From: Clostridia bacterium
GTDB taxonomy: Bacteria > Bacillota > Clostridia > Lachnospirales > Anaerotignaceae
DNA: 64,000 nt
NCBI GenBank assembly: GCA_910575055.1
Contig: CAJTDC010000003.1
Span: 62,001 to 126,000 of the forward strand
Direction: 5' to 3'
Shown piece after piece: positions 6,600 through 15,287 of this stretch. The first letter of the stretch is position 1. Each line of letters opens with the position of its first letter. The translations under genes and the position numbers were made by a program. The notes under the pieces are model-generated. The model did not search any database and was not told where the DNA came from. It saw only the letters and a list, made by a program, of their open reading frames with translations.

Positions 6600-8741
6600 T
6601 TAGTTTTCTAATTCTGCTAAATATTTTATAAAAGCATATGTTGTTTTTGCCATATTTTTATATCCGTGCAGATTAGGGTGTGTGGTATCAGATACTTTCA
6701 TAGGTTTTGATTTATCTGTTTCTTCTATCCATTTAAAATTCATAGAAGGATTGATTGACATAGATATGGCAGATAAATAAATACCATCATATTCTTTGTT
6801 TTCATAATTCTGTTTTAATGTTTTTGTAAATTCTAAGCGAGTGTTTTTTGCACCGTCTGTACTTTCTGTAGAAAAAAGCATTGTTGGTGTGTTCAATATA
6901 ATTTTAATATCGGCATTATACTGATGTATGCTGTCAAATATGGTATTGAAATAGCCTATAATTTCATTGTGGCTGTTGTGTCCTACGATATTCAAGTCAT
7001 TTACGCCTAAACTGATTATTACATAATCCACATCTGCATAGTTATTACTTTTCATATAATATCCAAAATCAAACTTTCCATTGTTTAAAAATGGATTGGT
7101 AAAACCGTATTTTGTCTGTTCATTGCAATAATCGTAAGCTGACCATCCTCCTCGACCTTCGTGTTTGTTTTCTTCTGTTCCTCTTGTACCTATTAAATTA
7201 ATATTCATATCATCATTTTCGAATAGTTCTTTTACACAATTTGTATAGATATTTTCATTAATTAAACTATCTCCTAAAAATAATATTGTTTTTTCTTTTC
7301 CTGCACCAGCTTCTTTTTTTACTTTTATAATATCTGTAGAGGCTTTTATACTTTCGTCATTTTCTAATGTAAGTGTCATAGCAGAATTTTGTGTTAAAAG
7401 AGAAATACCTTCTTTAGTATTTATTTTTTCTCCATTTGATTTTAATAATACAATATTGTCCATAGCACCATTTATGAAACCATTTTCAGCATACTGTATG
7501 ATGTCAACACCTTCTACTACTGGTGTGTATGCTGTTAATATCAAATCTTTTTGCTGTATGCAATTATTATTAATACCTGTTGTACTACTGTCAAAACCAT
7601 ATACTCCTTCTGAAGGTGCTTTCCATTTTGACAAATTTATTTTCACCTCAGCAGAAGCAGTAATAGGTGCTTTTTCTTTTGGTTGTAGACGTATTTCAGT
7701 AGGCTTATTAGATAAAAAATCAATTTCATCATATCTTACCTCGCCATAAAAACGGTGTCCATTATCATTTTGTATAGACAATCCTAATGTATCTCGACTT
7801 GTGGCAATATTCATAACATAAAAATTATTTTGGTCTGCTTCTCCATAAATTTTAATATCTGTAACGGCAGAAAGAAATTGGTCCATAATAGCATTCCCAG
7901 TCTGTTTTACAGTAAATAAATTTTGATTTAATTGTGTTTGTTGTATAGTATTTACTTTTACACTAGCATCTATAAAACCAACTTTTTGCCAATTTACTGC
8001 ATTTAATTTGTTTTGCATTTCTTCATCAAATGCTTCAAATTGACTTTGTTCTAAGGCATACAAAAATTTGACAGGTGTTCCTGCGTCATATTGTGCTTTT
8101 AAATAGGCTGTTAATGTTTCTATGGTAGACATATTTTTTACATTCATAGTACGCATATATATTTTTTCTCTGTTTTCACTAAAAGAAATACCATCATATA
8201 TATTTTTCATTTGAGAATTTAACAAATGTACATCAAAATGAGTACAAAGTCCATTTCTAGCAAGTACTTTTTCGGGAGCAGTACATTCAAATATTGTTGT
8301 GTTTTTGTTGTAAAATTTGCCTTCTTTTACTTTTTGCCAATCTTCTGAACCATCAAATAGTTTTACTCCAACATTTCTTTCTATTCCCCAAACACCATTT
8401 TTACAAACAATTTTGTCTGCATAACCATCAGATAATTTATATAATGGTTGAGAAAGGGGGATATCAACAGTAACATATTCATCTAAAAGTCTTATTTGCC
8501 CGCTTTCTCCTAATCCTTCTATTGTTGCAGGATTATAGGGATTAATGTTATATATAGTAGAAGATTTTGTAACAACTGTTTTTCCTTCTATATAAAAAGA
8601 ACCATATTCATTATAAGACAATGTATTTATCTGTTGCTTTTCTACTGCCTCATTGTTTTGCATTATTTGCTGTCCTAAAACAGGGGTTGCTACAATAGTA
8701 CATATCATAAACATAGAAATTACACTTTTATAAAATTTCAA
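6600..8741 (-). CDS. Secreted SGNH hydrolase with a phage-tail-like N-terminal region
   Basis: A protein of 713 residues with a signal peptide (MKFYKSVISMFMICTIVATP...). The C-terminal third is an SGNH/GDSL esterase: FLGDSL near residue 490, SLGVNDLN with the block-III Asn, and DTTHPNLHG near 685-692 with the catalytic Asp/His. The N-terminal part contains segments such as YADKIVCKNGVWGIERNVG, FDGSEDW and YLKAQYDAGTPVKFLYAL, which resemble minor structural (tail) proteins of clostridial phages. The middle (about 330-470) is beta-rich and unassigned. It may bind and de-esterify a surface polymer. AAGGAGG precedes the ATG; no other phage genes are adjacent. Confidence 0.8.
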   Translation of the reverse strand: MKFYKSVISMFMICTIVATPVLGQQIMQNNEAVEKQQINTLSYNEYGSFYIEGKTVVTKSSTIYNINPYNPATIEGLGESGQIRLLDEYVTVDIPLSQPLYKLSDGYADKIVCKNGVWGIERNVGVKLFDGSEDWQKVKEGKFYNKNTTIFECTAPEKVLARNGLCTHFDVHLLNSQMKNIYDGISFSENREKIYMRTMNVKNMSTIETLTAYLKAQYDAGTPVKFLYALEQSQFEAFDEEMQNKLNAVNWQKVGFIDASVKVNTIQQTQLNQNLFTVKQTGNAIMDQFLSAVTDIKIYGEADQNNFYVMNIATSRDTLGLSIQNDNGHRFYGEVRYDEIDFLSNKPTEIRLQPKEKAPITASAEVKINLSKWKAPSEGVYGFDSSTTGINNNCIQQKDLILTAYTPVVEGVDIIQYAENGFINGAMDNIVLLKSNGEKINTKEGISLLTQNSAMTLTLENDESIKASTDIIKVKKEAGAGKEKTILFLGDSLINENIYTNCVKELFENDDMNINLIGTRGTEENKHEGRGGWSAYDYCNEQTKYGFTNPFLNNGKFDFGYYMKSNNYADVDYVIISLGVNDLNIVGHNSHNEIIGYFNTIFDSIHQYNADIKIILNTPTMLFSTESTDGAKNTRLEFTKTLKQNYENKEYDGIYLSAISMSINPSMNFKWIEETDKSKPMKVSDTTHPNLHGYKNMAKTTYAFIKYLAELEN

Positions 8742-8933
8742 AAAAAAACCTCCTTATATGTTATATTTTCGTATTATTATTCATTATAGTACAAGCGTTT
8801 TAAAATCACAACTGCAACATTTTAGAATATGATGGAAAGTCGTTTTTTGCCATTGCTTCTTTTATTGTGTTACTATTTTTGATATAATAATAGAATAAAA
8901 CGAAGCGAAAACAATACATAAGGGGGCTTTTAT

Positions 8934-9845
8934 ATGAAAAAGAAAATGGTATCTCTTTTGCTAATACTTTGCTGTAGTATTATATGGCCTTTTAGTGCAT
9001 ATTCTCAAACAGAAACTATTCCAAAACAACAAAAAACAGTTACTGTAACACAAATGACACTTTCCCAAAAAGAATTTGATGCTGTTGATAAAATACAAAT
9101 TATTTGGGCAAGAGGGCAAGTAACTGTAACACAATCTCCAGATGAAAAGGTTTATATTACAGAAAAAGCGTTTGTTATGCCTAAAGCAACAGAAGTAGTA
9201 GGTGTTTCTGTTAAAAATGATACGCTTCTGATAAAGGATTATAATTCTCTTTCTAGTTTGTCTGTACAAAATAGTATGGATATAGATACAAAAGAATTTC
9301 AACAATTATTACAGAGGTATTATGATACAGAATATGACTTATATGTTGCATTACCACAGAAACAATATAAAGAATTTTATTTTAAAACAGTTAGTGCAAA
9401 TTGTAATATAGAAAACAATAATTTTGATACTGTAATTACAGAAACAGTAAATGGCGAAATACAACTAAATAATGTTAATGCAGATTTTATTAATTCTAAT
9501 ACAATAAATGGTAATGTTTTGTTACATTCTGGCACAAATGCAGAAAAATATCATTTAAAATGTGTCAATGGTAATATTGACGCAGATTTTACTATATTTC
9601 CTACTGCATTATCTGTTGAAACAGTAAACGGTAATATTACACTAACATTACCTGAAAATGATGGTTTTAGTTTTTATAAAAATAAAGCAAAAACTTATAA
9701 AAATTTTAGTACTTCTTTCGCTTTAAAAGATAGTAATCAAAAAAGAGTATATAAAAATGGAGAAATATTACTTGATATTGTTTGTGTAAATGGTTCTGTT
9801 ACATTAAAAAAAGCAGAAAGCATTAAAAATGATTTGGAAATTTAG
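8934..9845 (+). CDS. Secreted DUF4097-type beta-helix protein
   Basis: A protein of 303 residues with a signal peptide (MKKKMVSLLLILCCSIIWPFSAYS). The C-terminal half has repeated turns (TVNGEIQLNNV, TINGNVLLHS, CVNGNIDADF, TVNGNITLTLP), typical of the DUF4097 putative-adhesin fold. These proteins are often linked to envelope stress systems, but function is unknown. The start follows AAGGGGG. It is divergent from the SGNH hydrolase with about 190 nt between them; a TATAAT at 8883-8888 may be its -10, but no convincing -35 is visible. Confidence 0.75.
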   Translation: MKKKMVSLLLILCCSIIWPFSAYSQTETIPKQQKTVTVTQMTLSQKEFDAVDKIQIIWARGQVTVTQSPDEKVYITEKAFVMPKATEVVGVSVKNDTLLIKDYNSLSSLSVQNSMDIDTKEFQQLLQRYYDTEYDLYVALPQKQYKEFYFKTVSANCNIENNNFDTVITETVNGEIQLNNVNADFINSNTINGNVLLHSGTNAEKYHLKCVNGNIDADFTIFPTALSVETVNGNITLTLPENDGFSFYKNKAKTYKNFSTSFALKDSNQKRVYKNGEILLDIVCVNGSVTLKKAESIKNDLEI

Positions 9846-9966
9846 TAAATGATGTTATATTTGTAATACAAAAATATCAAATAAGCAATCGTTATAATGG
9901 CTCTATAAAATTGAGACCTACAAAGAAGTCACACACTTTATAAAAAATTTTTTTAAATAATAGCAT

Positions 9967-10023
9967 ACCCCATTTTCTATTTACTGCATACCATAGCAGT
10001 AATAGTATAAATGGGGTGTTTTT
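9967..10023 (+). promoter_or_regulatory. Long hairpin overlapping the RBS of the glycosyltransferase gene
   Basis: ACCCCATTT (9967-9975) pairs with AAATGGGGT (10009-10017), and an inner stem CTATTTACTGC / GCAGTAATAG sits within. The 3' arm ends GGGGTGTTTTTATG, so the only Shine-Dalgarno-like bases before the ATG at 10024 are locked in the stem. The run GTTTTT also makes it a possible terminator for the DUF4097 gene. Confidence 0.6.
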
Positions 10024-11097
10024 ATGATTACAATAAGTCTTTGTATGATTGTTAAAAATGAACAAGATGTTATTGGACGATGTCTGGAAAGTGCAAAAGA
10101 AATTGCAGACGAAATTATTATTGTAGATACAGGTTCTTGTGATAAAACAGTAGAAATTGCTTCTCATTATACCCAAAATATTTATTATTTTAAATGGATA
10201 GATGATTTTGCTGCTGCTCGTAATTTTTCTTTTTCAAAGGCTACAAAAGAATATATTTTATGGCTAGATGCAGATGATGTGATAGAGGAAAAAGACAGAC
10301 AACAGTTTTTAAAATTAAAGAATACACTTTCTAATAATATTGATGTTGTAATGCTTCTTTATCATGTTGCATTTGACCAAAATGATAATGCTATACATTC
10401 TTATTATAGAGAAAGGCTTCTCAAACGTAAAACAGATTTAAAATGGCTTGGTGCAGTACACGAAGCAATACCACCAAAAGGAAATGTGGCATATTCCAAT
10501 ATAGCAATCAGCCATAGAAAATTACGACCTTCTGACCCTGACAGAAATATACGTATATTTGAAAAACTGCTTTCAGAAGGGCACAAATTAGAGCCTAGAC
10601 AACAATTTTATTATGCAAGAGAGTTATATTACCATAAAAGATATGAAGAAGCAATTTCTCTTTTTGAACAATTTTTATATGAGCAAAAGGGCTGGATAGA
10701 AAATAATATTAGTGCCTGTATTGATTTAGCAAACTGTTATAAAAAAATCAATCAACAACAAAAAGCATTGCTTTCACTTTATCACAGTTTTTTATATGAT
10801 ATTCCTAGAGGAGAAGTTTGTTGTGAAATAGGAGAACTATTTTTACAGCGTCAGCAATATAAAACTGCAATATTTTGGTTTGAAACAGCTTCAAATCAAA
10901 AACCTGATATTTCTTCAGGAGGATTTTTTACTACAGATTGTTATAACTATATTCCTTATTTACAGCTTTGTGTTTGTTATGATAAATTAGGAGATTATAA
11001 AACTGCTGCAATGTACAATCAAAAGGCAAAACAATGTAAACCAAATGATGCTGCTGTTTTACAAAATGAAAAATACTTTAATAGTAAAGGATTTTAA
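10024..11097 (+). CDS. Family 2 glycosyltransferase with C-terminal TPR repeats
   Basis: A protein of 357 residues. The N-terminal GT-A domain has MIVKNEQDVIGRCLESA, IIIVDTGSCDKT and the metal-binding LDADD near residues 81-85. After about residue 195, helix pairs such as YYARELYYHKRYEEAISLFE and FLQRQQYKTAIFWFETAS are TPR-like. This GT2-TPR architecture is shared with SunS-type S-glycosyltransferases of glycocin bacteriocins and with many unassigned cell-surface glycosyltransferases. No bacteriocin precursor is visible nearby, so the acceptor is unknown. The start is unusual: its GGGGTG ribosome site is inside a hairpin. Confidence 0.85.
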   Translation: MITISLCMIVKNEQDVIGRCLESAKEIADEIIIVDTGSCDKTVEIASHYTQNIYYFKWIDDFAAARNFSFSKATKEYILWLDADDVIEEKDRQQFLKLKNTLSNNIDVVMLLYHVAFDQNDNAIHSYYRERLLKRKTDLKWLGAVHEAIPPKGNVAYSNIAISHRKLRPSDPDRNIRIFEKLLSEGHKLEPRQQFYYARELYYHKRYEEAISLFEQFLYEQKGWIENNISACIDLANCYKKINQQQKALLSLYHSFLYDIPRGEVCCEIGELFLQRQQYKTAIFWFETASNQKPDISSGGFFTTDCYNYIPYLQLCVCYDKLGDYKTAAMYNQKAKQCKPNDAAVLQNEKYFNSKGF

Positions 11098-11114
11098 ATT
11101 TTATTGCTATTACA

Positions 11115-11150
11115 AAAAATCAGCGAAAATAATTATTTTCGCTGATTTTT
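11115..11150. terminator. Bidirectional terminator
   Basis: AAAAATCAGCGAAAATAA / TTATTTTCGCTGATTTTT, a near-perfect palindrome between the convergent glycosyltransferase and dipeptidase genes. Confidence 0.85.
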
Positions 11151-11187
11151 CAATCAAATATCATAGCTTACTACAATATTATTTTGA

Positions 11188-12162
11188 TTATCCTAGCACT
11201 TTTTTGATTACTCTATGAAAGTTTTTATAACAAATGCCTTCTACCTCTTTTTCTGTAAAGCCTACTTCTTTTAATTTTTTAACAAAATCTGGAACTTTAG
11301 AACTATTCTCTAATCCTTTTGTATAAGAAGCTTGCTGACTAACAAAAGAATTTGATGTTTGTGATGGTAAAAATTCAAAGAAGTCAAATCCACAGCCAAC
11401 GTGTTCTGCTCCTATTTTATCTGCAATATAAACAGCGTGTTTTACAAAATTATCAATATTTTGTTGTGTAGTATCATTATGCACAAATTCATTAAAAGCA
11501 TTTACACCAATTACTGCATCTAAATCCCTCATTTTTAAAAGTTGTTCATCAGAGAGATTTCTTGCTACATTGCATAGTGCTTTTGCATTAGAATGGGAAG
11601 CAATCACTGGTCCTTCTACCATTTCTGTTAAATCCCAAAATGACTTTTCATTCAAATGGGATACATCAATTATCATTTTTTTATCAATCATTTTTTTAAT
11701 TGCTTTTTTACCCAATTCTGTAAGTCCTCTTGTTACATCACCTTTTGCTCCTGTAGCAAGAGCATTTTGTTCATTCCATGTCAGCATAGCGTGTCTTGCT
11801 CCTAAATCATAATATGTATCAATCAAATCTAAATTTTCACCTATAGAACTTAATCCCTCTGCACCAATAATAACATAAAATTTATTTTGTGTGATTGCTT
11901 TTTGAATATCTTCATAGTTTTTTACAACTACAAAATCTTTACTTACAGCAATTTCTTTTTTAACTGCTTCTGTAATTTCCAAAAATCTTTCGTAAGGACG
12001 TGTTGCAGCGTGAGGAGGGTCAATCCATATTACAAAAATACTTCCCTCAATTTCACCTTTTTTCAATCTTTCTAAATGATATTTACTGAAAATATCACTT
12101 TCTCCTTTTAGAGAACGTATTGTAACATCTGTCCAAATATCAGAATGTGCGTCAAATACCAT
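11188..12162 (-). CDS. Membrane-dipeptidase family (M19) zinc dipeptidase
   Basis: A protein of 324 residues of the renal-dipeptidase family. Metal-site motifs are in order: FDAHSDIWTD near the N-terminus, GAEGLSS, DVSHLNEKSFWDL, IASHSNAKALC...RNLSDEQL, and GCGFDFFEFLP. Such enzymes cleave dipeptides, including those with a D-residue. No signal peptide is seen, so it is cytosolic. The ATG at 12162 follows GAAGGA; an in-frame ATG six codons upstream lacks a ribosome site. It lies about 70 nt after the DUF819 membrane-protein gene on the same strand, suggesting a peptide uptake-and-cleavage operon (inference). Confidence 0.9.
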   Translation of the reverse strand: MVFDAHSDIWTDVTIRSLKGESDIFSKYHLERLKKGEIEGSIFVIWIDPPHAATRPYERFLEITEAVKKEIAVSKDFVVVKNYEDIQKAITQNKFYVIIGAEGLSSIGENLDLIDTYYDLGARHAMLTWNEQNALATGAKGDVTRGLTELGKKAIKKMIDKKMIIDVSHLNEKSFWDLTEMVEGPVIASHSNAKALCNVARNLSDEQLLKMRDLDAVIGVNAFNEFVHNDTTQQNIDNFVKHAVYIADKIGAEHVGCGFDFFEFLPSQTSNSFVSQQASYTKGLENSSKVPDFVKKLKEVGFTEKEVEGICYKNFHRVIKKVLG

Positions 12163-12229
12163 ACTATATCCTTCTTTCATTATGAAATATATATTTTTTA
12201 ATATTATGTATTGCAGTTTGTATTTATCA

Positions 12230-13441
12230 TTATGCTCCTAAAATAGTACCTATAAAAGTGCCAAAATATGTACCTATAACATAACCCATTGTACCAACAA
12301 GCATAATAGGGCCTACTAATTCTACCCAACCTTTTGAAATAGCCATAGCAACAGCTGTTGTAGGACCTCCAATATTTGCATTAGAGGCTAATATAATATC
12401 TTCTAAATTAAATTTTAATAATTTTCCAAATACAAATACTACTAACATATTAATTGCAACTATAATGGCACAAAATACCAAAAGTAATGGAGAGTTTCTT
12501 ATAATTTCTATAAGAGAAGCAGGAACGCCAATTACAAAGAAAAATAAATAAATTAAAAATGTACCTATTTCCTGTGTACCTGCAATTTCACCAAATATTT
12601 TAGGAAATGCACTTGCACAAATCATTGAAACTGTTGTAATAATTAAATATTGATTGCCCAACAAACCATTTATGATATTTAAAAGTACATTTGTTGTTGG
12701 AATAGTAGAAGCAAAAAATGTTGATAATCCTCTTGAAATTGCAACAATAATAAATCCTGCTGCTGCTGCACAAGTAATATCTTTCAGTCCAATTTCTTTT
12801 GGCTTCCAATAAGATGATGCTACATTTTGATTTCCGCCCTCTGACTGTAATTTTTCCATATTGTCAACATAAGGATGTTTAAAATGTTTTCTAAAAAATG
12901 TGATAGATGGTATTGATATTAATACAAAGAAATATATTGCCATTAAAAGATTATCTGCAACTGTTGCAGAAGAAACCATTGCTCCAGAAACTTCAAAAGA
13001 ACCAGCCAATGCTGCAAAATTAACAGTACCTCCTATATAAGTACCTGTCATCATAGCAGAAATACCTGCTAATTCTGGTATATTGTTTTTCAATGCTTGA
13101 TATGCAATAAATGTTCCTGCTGCTGTACCACAAGAACCTATTAAAAACAATATCATCATAGCACCACTTTCTCGCCCTATTTTTCTAATATCGCATTTCA
13201 TTAGAAGTAATGGTATGGCGAGTGGCACAACATAACCCCATACAGCATCATATGCTGGTGCATCTGTTGGTATAATTCCTGTATTGCTCAATAACATAGC
13301 TAAAATGAGTGCAATAATTGCACCAGAAGCAGTTGCTGCCCACTTATATTTTTGTTCCAATATAATGCTTACTGCTGCTCCTCCTACAATAATTGCCCAT
13401 AGTGCCCAAGTATTGTCAGGACTGATAATAGGTGTAGTCAT
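12230..13441 (-). CDS. DUF819 family integral membrane protein
   Basis: A protein of 403 residues with about ten to twelve hydrophobic helices. It matches the DUF819 (YjcL-like) family by segments such as AMMTGTYIGGTVNFAALA and ILASNANIGGPTTAVAMAISKGW. Function is unproven; the repeated GGxxN/GGP turns resemble two-fold transporters. It is the first gene of an apparent operon with the M19 dipeptidase, with AAGGAGG before the ATG. Its strong promoter is flanked by two identical 18-bp palindromes. Confidence 0.85.
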   Translation of the reverse strand: MTTPIISPDNTWALWAIIVGGAAVSIILEQKYKWAATASGAIIALILAMLLSNTGIIPTDAPAYDAVWGYVVPLAIPLLLMKCDIRKIGRESGAMMILFLIGSCGTAAGTFIAYQALKNNIPELAGISAMMTGTYIGGTVNFAALAGSFEVSGAMVSSATVADNLLMAIYFFVLISIPSITFFRKHFKHPYVDNMEKLQSEGGNQNVASSYWKPKEIGLKDITCAAAAGFIIVAISRGLSTFFASTIPTTNVLLNIINGLLGNQYLIITTVSMICASAFPKIFGEIAGTQEIGTFLIYLFFFVIGVPASLIEIIRNSPLLLVFCAIIVAINMLVVFVFGKLLKFNLEDIILASNANIGGPTTAVAMAISKGWVELVGPIMLVGTMGYVIGTYFGTFIGTILGA

Positions 13442-13480
13442 AAAAATTCCTCCTTTAATAAAATTAAATATAATATATTT

Positions 13481-13498
13481 TCATCAATAAATTGATGA
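13481..13498. promoter_or_regulatory. Palindromic operator copy 1 near the DUF819 promoter
   Basis: TCATCAATAAATTGATGA, a near-perfect palindrome (8-bp arms, 2-nt centre). It lies a few bases downstream of the predicted transcription start of the DUF819 operon. An identical copy is 92 bp away. Confidence 0.65.
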
Positions 13499-13507
13499 TT
13501 TAAGTAT

Positions 13508-13537
13508 ATTATAATTATATATTATAGTATTTGTCAA
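13508..13537 (-). promoter_or_regulatory. Promoter of the DUF819-dipeptidase operon
   Basis: Minus strand TTGACA (13537-13532), 18-nt spacer, TATAAT (13513-13508). The consensus boxes predict strong transcription unless repressed at the flanking palindromes. Confidence 0.7.
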
Positions 13538-13572
13538 CTATTTGAAGCAAATAATTGAAAAAAAATATTATT

Positions 13573-13590
13573 TCATCAATAAATTGATGA
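13573..13590. promoter_or_regulatory. Palindromic operator copy 2 near the DUF819 promoter
   Basis: The second identical copy of TCATCAATAAATTGATGA, upstream of the -35 box. Paired operators on both sides of a promoter suggest cooperative or looping repression. The intergenic region is shared with the divergent PurF-like gene, so both directions could be controlled. Confidence 0.65.
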
Positions 13591-13798
13591 ATTTTATATT
13601 ATTTATGATAATATTATTGTGCAAATTTGTCAATTATAATTTATTTACAGTAAAAAAACAAATTAAATTGTACAAATTATTATTATTATACTGTTTTTTG
13701 AAAAACAGCATTTTCAGAAATGATATTTTTCGTTATAATGATAAAGTAAAAAGTATTATTTTATTACCATCAGAACATTTAGAAAAGGAGCGTTGCAT

Positions 13799-15208
13799 AT
13801 GGGTGGTATATTTGGTGTAGCATCAAAAATGGACTGTTCATTAGATTTATTTTTTGGAGTAGATTATCATTCACATTTAGGTACTCGCCGTGGTGGTATG
13901 GCAGTATATGGAGAAAATGGTTTTAATCGTGCCATACATAATATTGAAAATTCTCCCTTTCGTACAAAATTTGAAAGAGATGTGGAAGAACTTACTGGTA
14001 ATATTGGTATTGGCTGTATTTCAGATTATGAGCCACAGCCTCTTTTAATACAATCTCATTTGGGTAGTTTTGCCATTACAACAGTAGGAAAAATTAATAA
14101 TATACAGGAGTTAGTAAAACATGCCTATGAAAAAGGAAATAGCCATTTTTTAGAAATGAGCGGAGGAAATATTAATCCAACGGAACTAACTGCTATTTTG
14201 ATTAATCAGAAAGATAGTATTGTAGAAGGTATTCGTTATGCACAAAGTTTAATTGATGGTTCTATGACCATATTGCTTATGACAAACGAAGGCATTTATG
14301 CAGCTCGTGACCGTATGGGTAGAACTCCTTTGGTAATAGGTAAAAAAGAAGGAGCTTATTGTGTTTCATTTGAAAGTTTTGCATATATTAATCTAGGCTA
14401 TGAAGATGTAAGAGAGCTTGGTGCAGGAGAAATTATATTTTTGACAGCAGATGGCTATGAAGTACTTTCTCCTCCAAATAAAGAAATGAAAATCTGTTCT
14501 TTTCTTTGGGTATATTATGGTTATCCTACTTCTTGTTATGAAGGTGTTAATGTAGAGCAAATGCGTTATAATTGTGGAGATATGCTTGCAAAAAGGGACA
14601 ATAACAGCGTTTCACCAGATATTGTAGCAGGTGTTCCTGATTCTGGTACTGCCCATGCCATAGGCTATGCAAATCGTTCAGGTATTCCTTTTGCAAGACC
14701 TTTTATTAAATATACCCCTACATGGCCTCGTTCTTTTATGCCAACAAATCAAAGTCAAAGAAATTTAATTGCTCGTATGAAATTAGTACCTGTAGAAACA
14801 TTAATTCGTAATAAAAGTTTACTTTTAATAGATGACTCTATTGTAAGGGGAACACAGCTAAGAGAAACAACAGAATTATTATATCAAAGTGGTGCAAAAG
14901 AAGTACATATTAGGCCAGCTTGTCCTCCTTTGCTTTTTGGTTGTAAATATTTGAATTTTTCTCGTTCTAATTCTGAAATGGACTTGATTACTAGAAGAAT
15001 TATATTTGAAAGAGAAGGAAAAAATGCTGTTAATACATTAGAAGAATATGCAGACCCAGACAGCTCAAAATATCAGGATATGTTATCACAAATTTGTAAA
15101 CAGTTAAAATTTACATCTTTACGTTATCATCGTTTGGACGATTTGCTGGCTTCTATTGGTATACCAGCAGATTGCCTTTGTACTTATTGTTGGAATGGAA
15201 AAGAATAA
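13799..15208 (+). CDS. Amidophosphoribosyltransferase (PurF) paralogue lacking the nucleophilic Cys
   Basis: A protein of 469 residues. The N-terminal half has the class II glutamine amidotransferase fold (GTRRGGMAVYGENG, AARDRMGRTPLVIG) and the C-terminal half a PRPP-binding phosphoribosyltransferase domain with LLIDDSIVRGTQ near residue 344. Cysteines in RPACPPLLFGC and the C-terminal CLCTYC resemble the Fe-S ligands of Bacillus-type PurF. True PurF begins (M)CGI after processing, with Cys1 the glutaminase nucleophile; here the start is MGGIFGV, so that cysteine is absent. AAAAGGAG fixes the ATG at 13799. It may use free ammonia or have another role. It is divergent from the DUF819 operon, not in a purine operon. 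Confidence 0.85.
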   Translation: MGGIFGVASKMDCSLDLFFGVDYHSHLGTRRGGMAVYGENGFNRAIHNIENSPFRTKFERDVEELTGNIGIGCISDYEPQPLLIQSHLGSFAITTVGKINNIQELVKHAYEKGNSHFLEMSGGNINPTELTAILINQKDSIVEGIRYAQSLIDGSMTILLMTNEGIYAARDRMGRTPLVIGKKEGAYCVSFESFAYINLGYEDVRELGAGEIIFLTADGYEVLSPPNKEMKICSFLWVYYGYPTSCYEGVNVEQMRYNCGDMLAKRDNNSVSPDIVAGVPDSGTAHAIGYANRSGIPFARPFIKYTPTWPRSFMPTNQSQRNLIARMKLVPVETLIRNKSLLLIDDSIVRGTQLRETTELLYQSGAKEVHIRPACPPLLFGCKYLNFSRSNSEMDLITRRIIFEREGKNAVNTLEEYADPDSSKYQDMLSQICKQLKFTSLRYHRLDDLLASIGIPADCLCTYCWNGKE

Positions 15209-15221
15209 AAATAATTAAAAA

Positions 15222-15287
15222 ACCAATGCAAAGCATTGGTCAAACTGTCAAAGAACTCACTTTTCGATAAAGTGGGTTCTTTTTATT
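15222..15287 (+). terminator. Tandem hairpins ending the PurF-like gene
   Basis: Stem ACCAATGC / GCATTGGT (15222-15240), then AAGAACTCACTTT / AAAGTGGGTTCTT (15251-15282), followed by TTTTT. The T-run overlaps the last codons of the convergent regulator gene. Confidence 0.7.

Noticed and set aside
10024-11097. Glycocin bacteriocin biosynthesis locus
   Set aside because: The GT2-TPR protein has SunS-like architecture, but no Cys-rich precursor peptide, transporter or thioredoxin partner gene is adjacent.
6600-11097. Prophage remnant
   Set aside because: Only one protein has phage-tail-like sequence and it carries a signal peptide; no integrase, portal, terminase or lysis gene is near.
13542-13820. 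Plus-strand frame of 92 codons before the PurF-like gene
   Set aside because: It is AT-rich Lys/Leu/Ile/Phe/Asn sequence crossing operators, lacks a good ribosome site and overlaps the PurF-like start in another frame.
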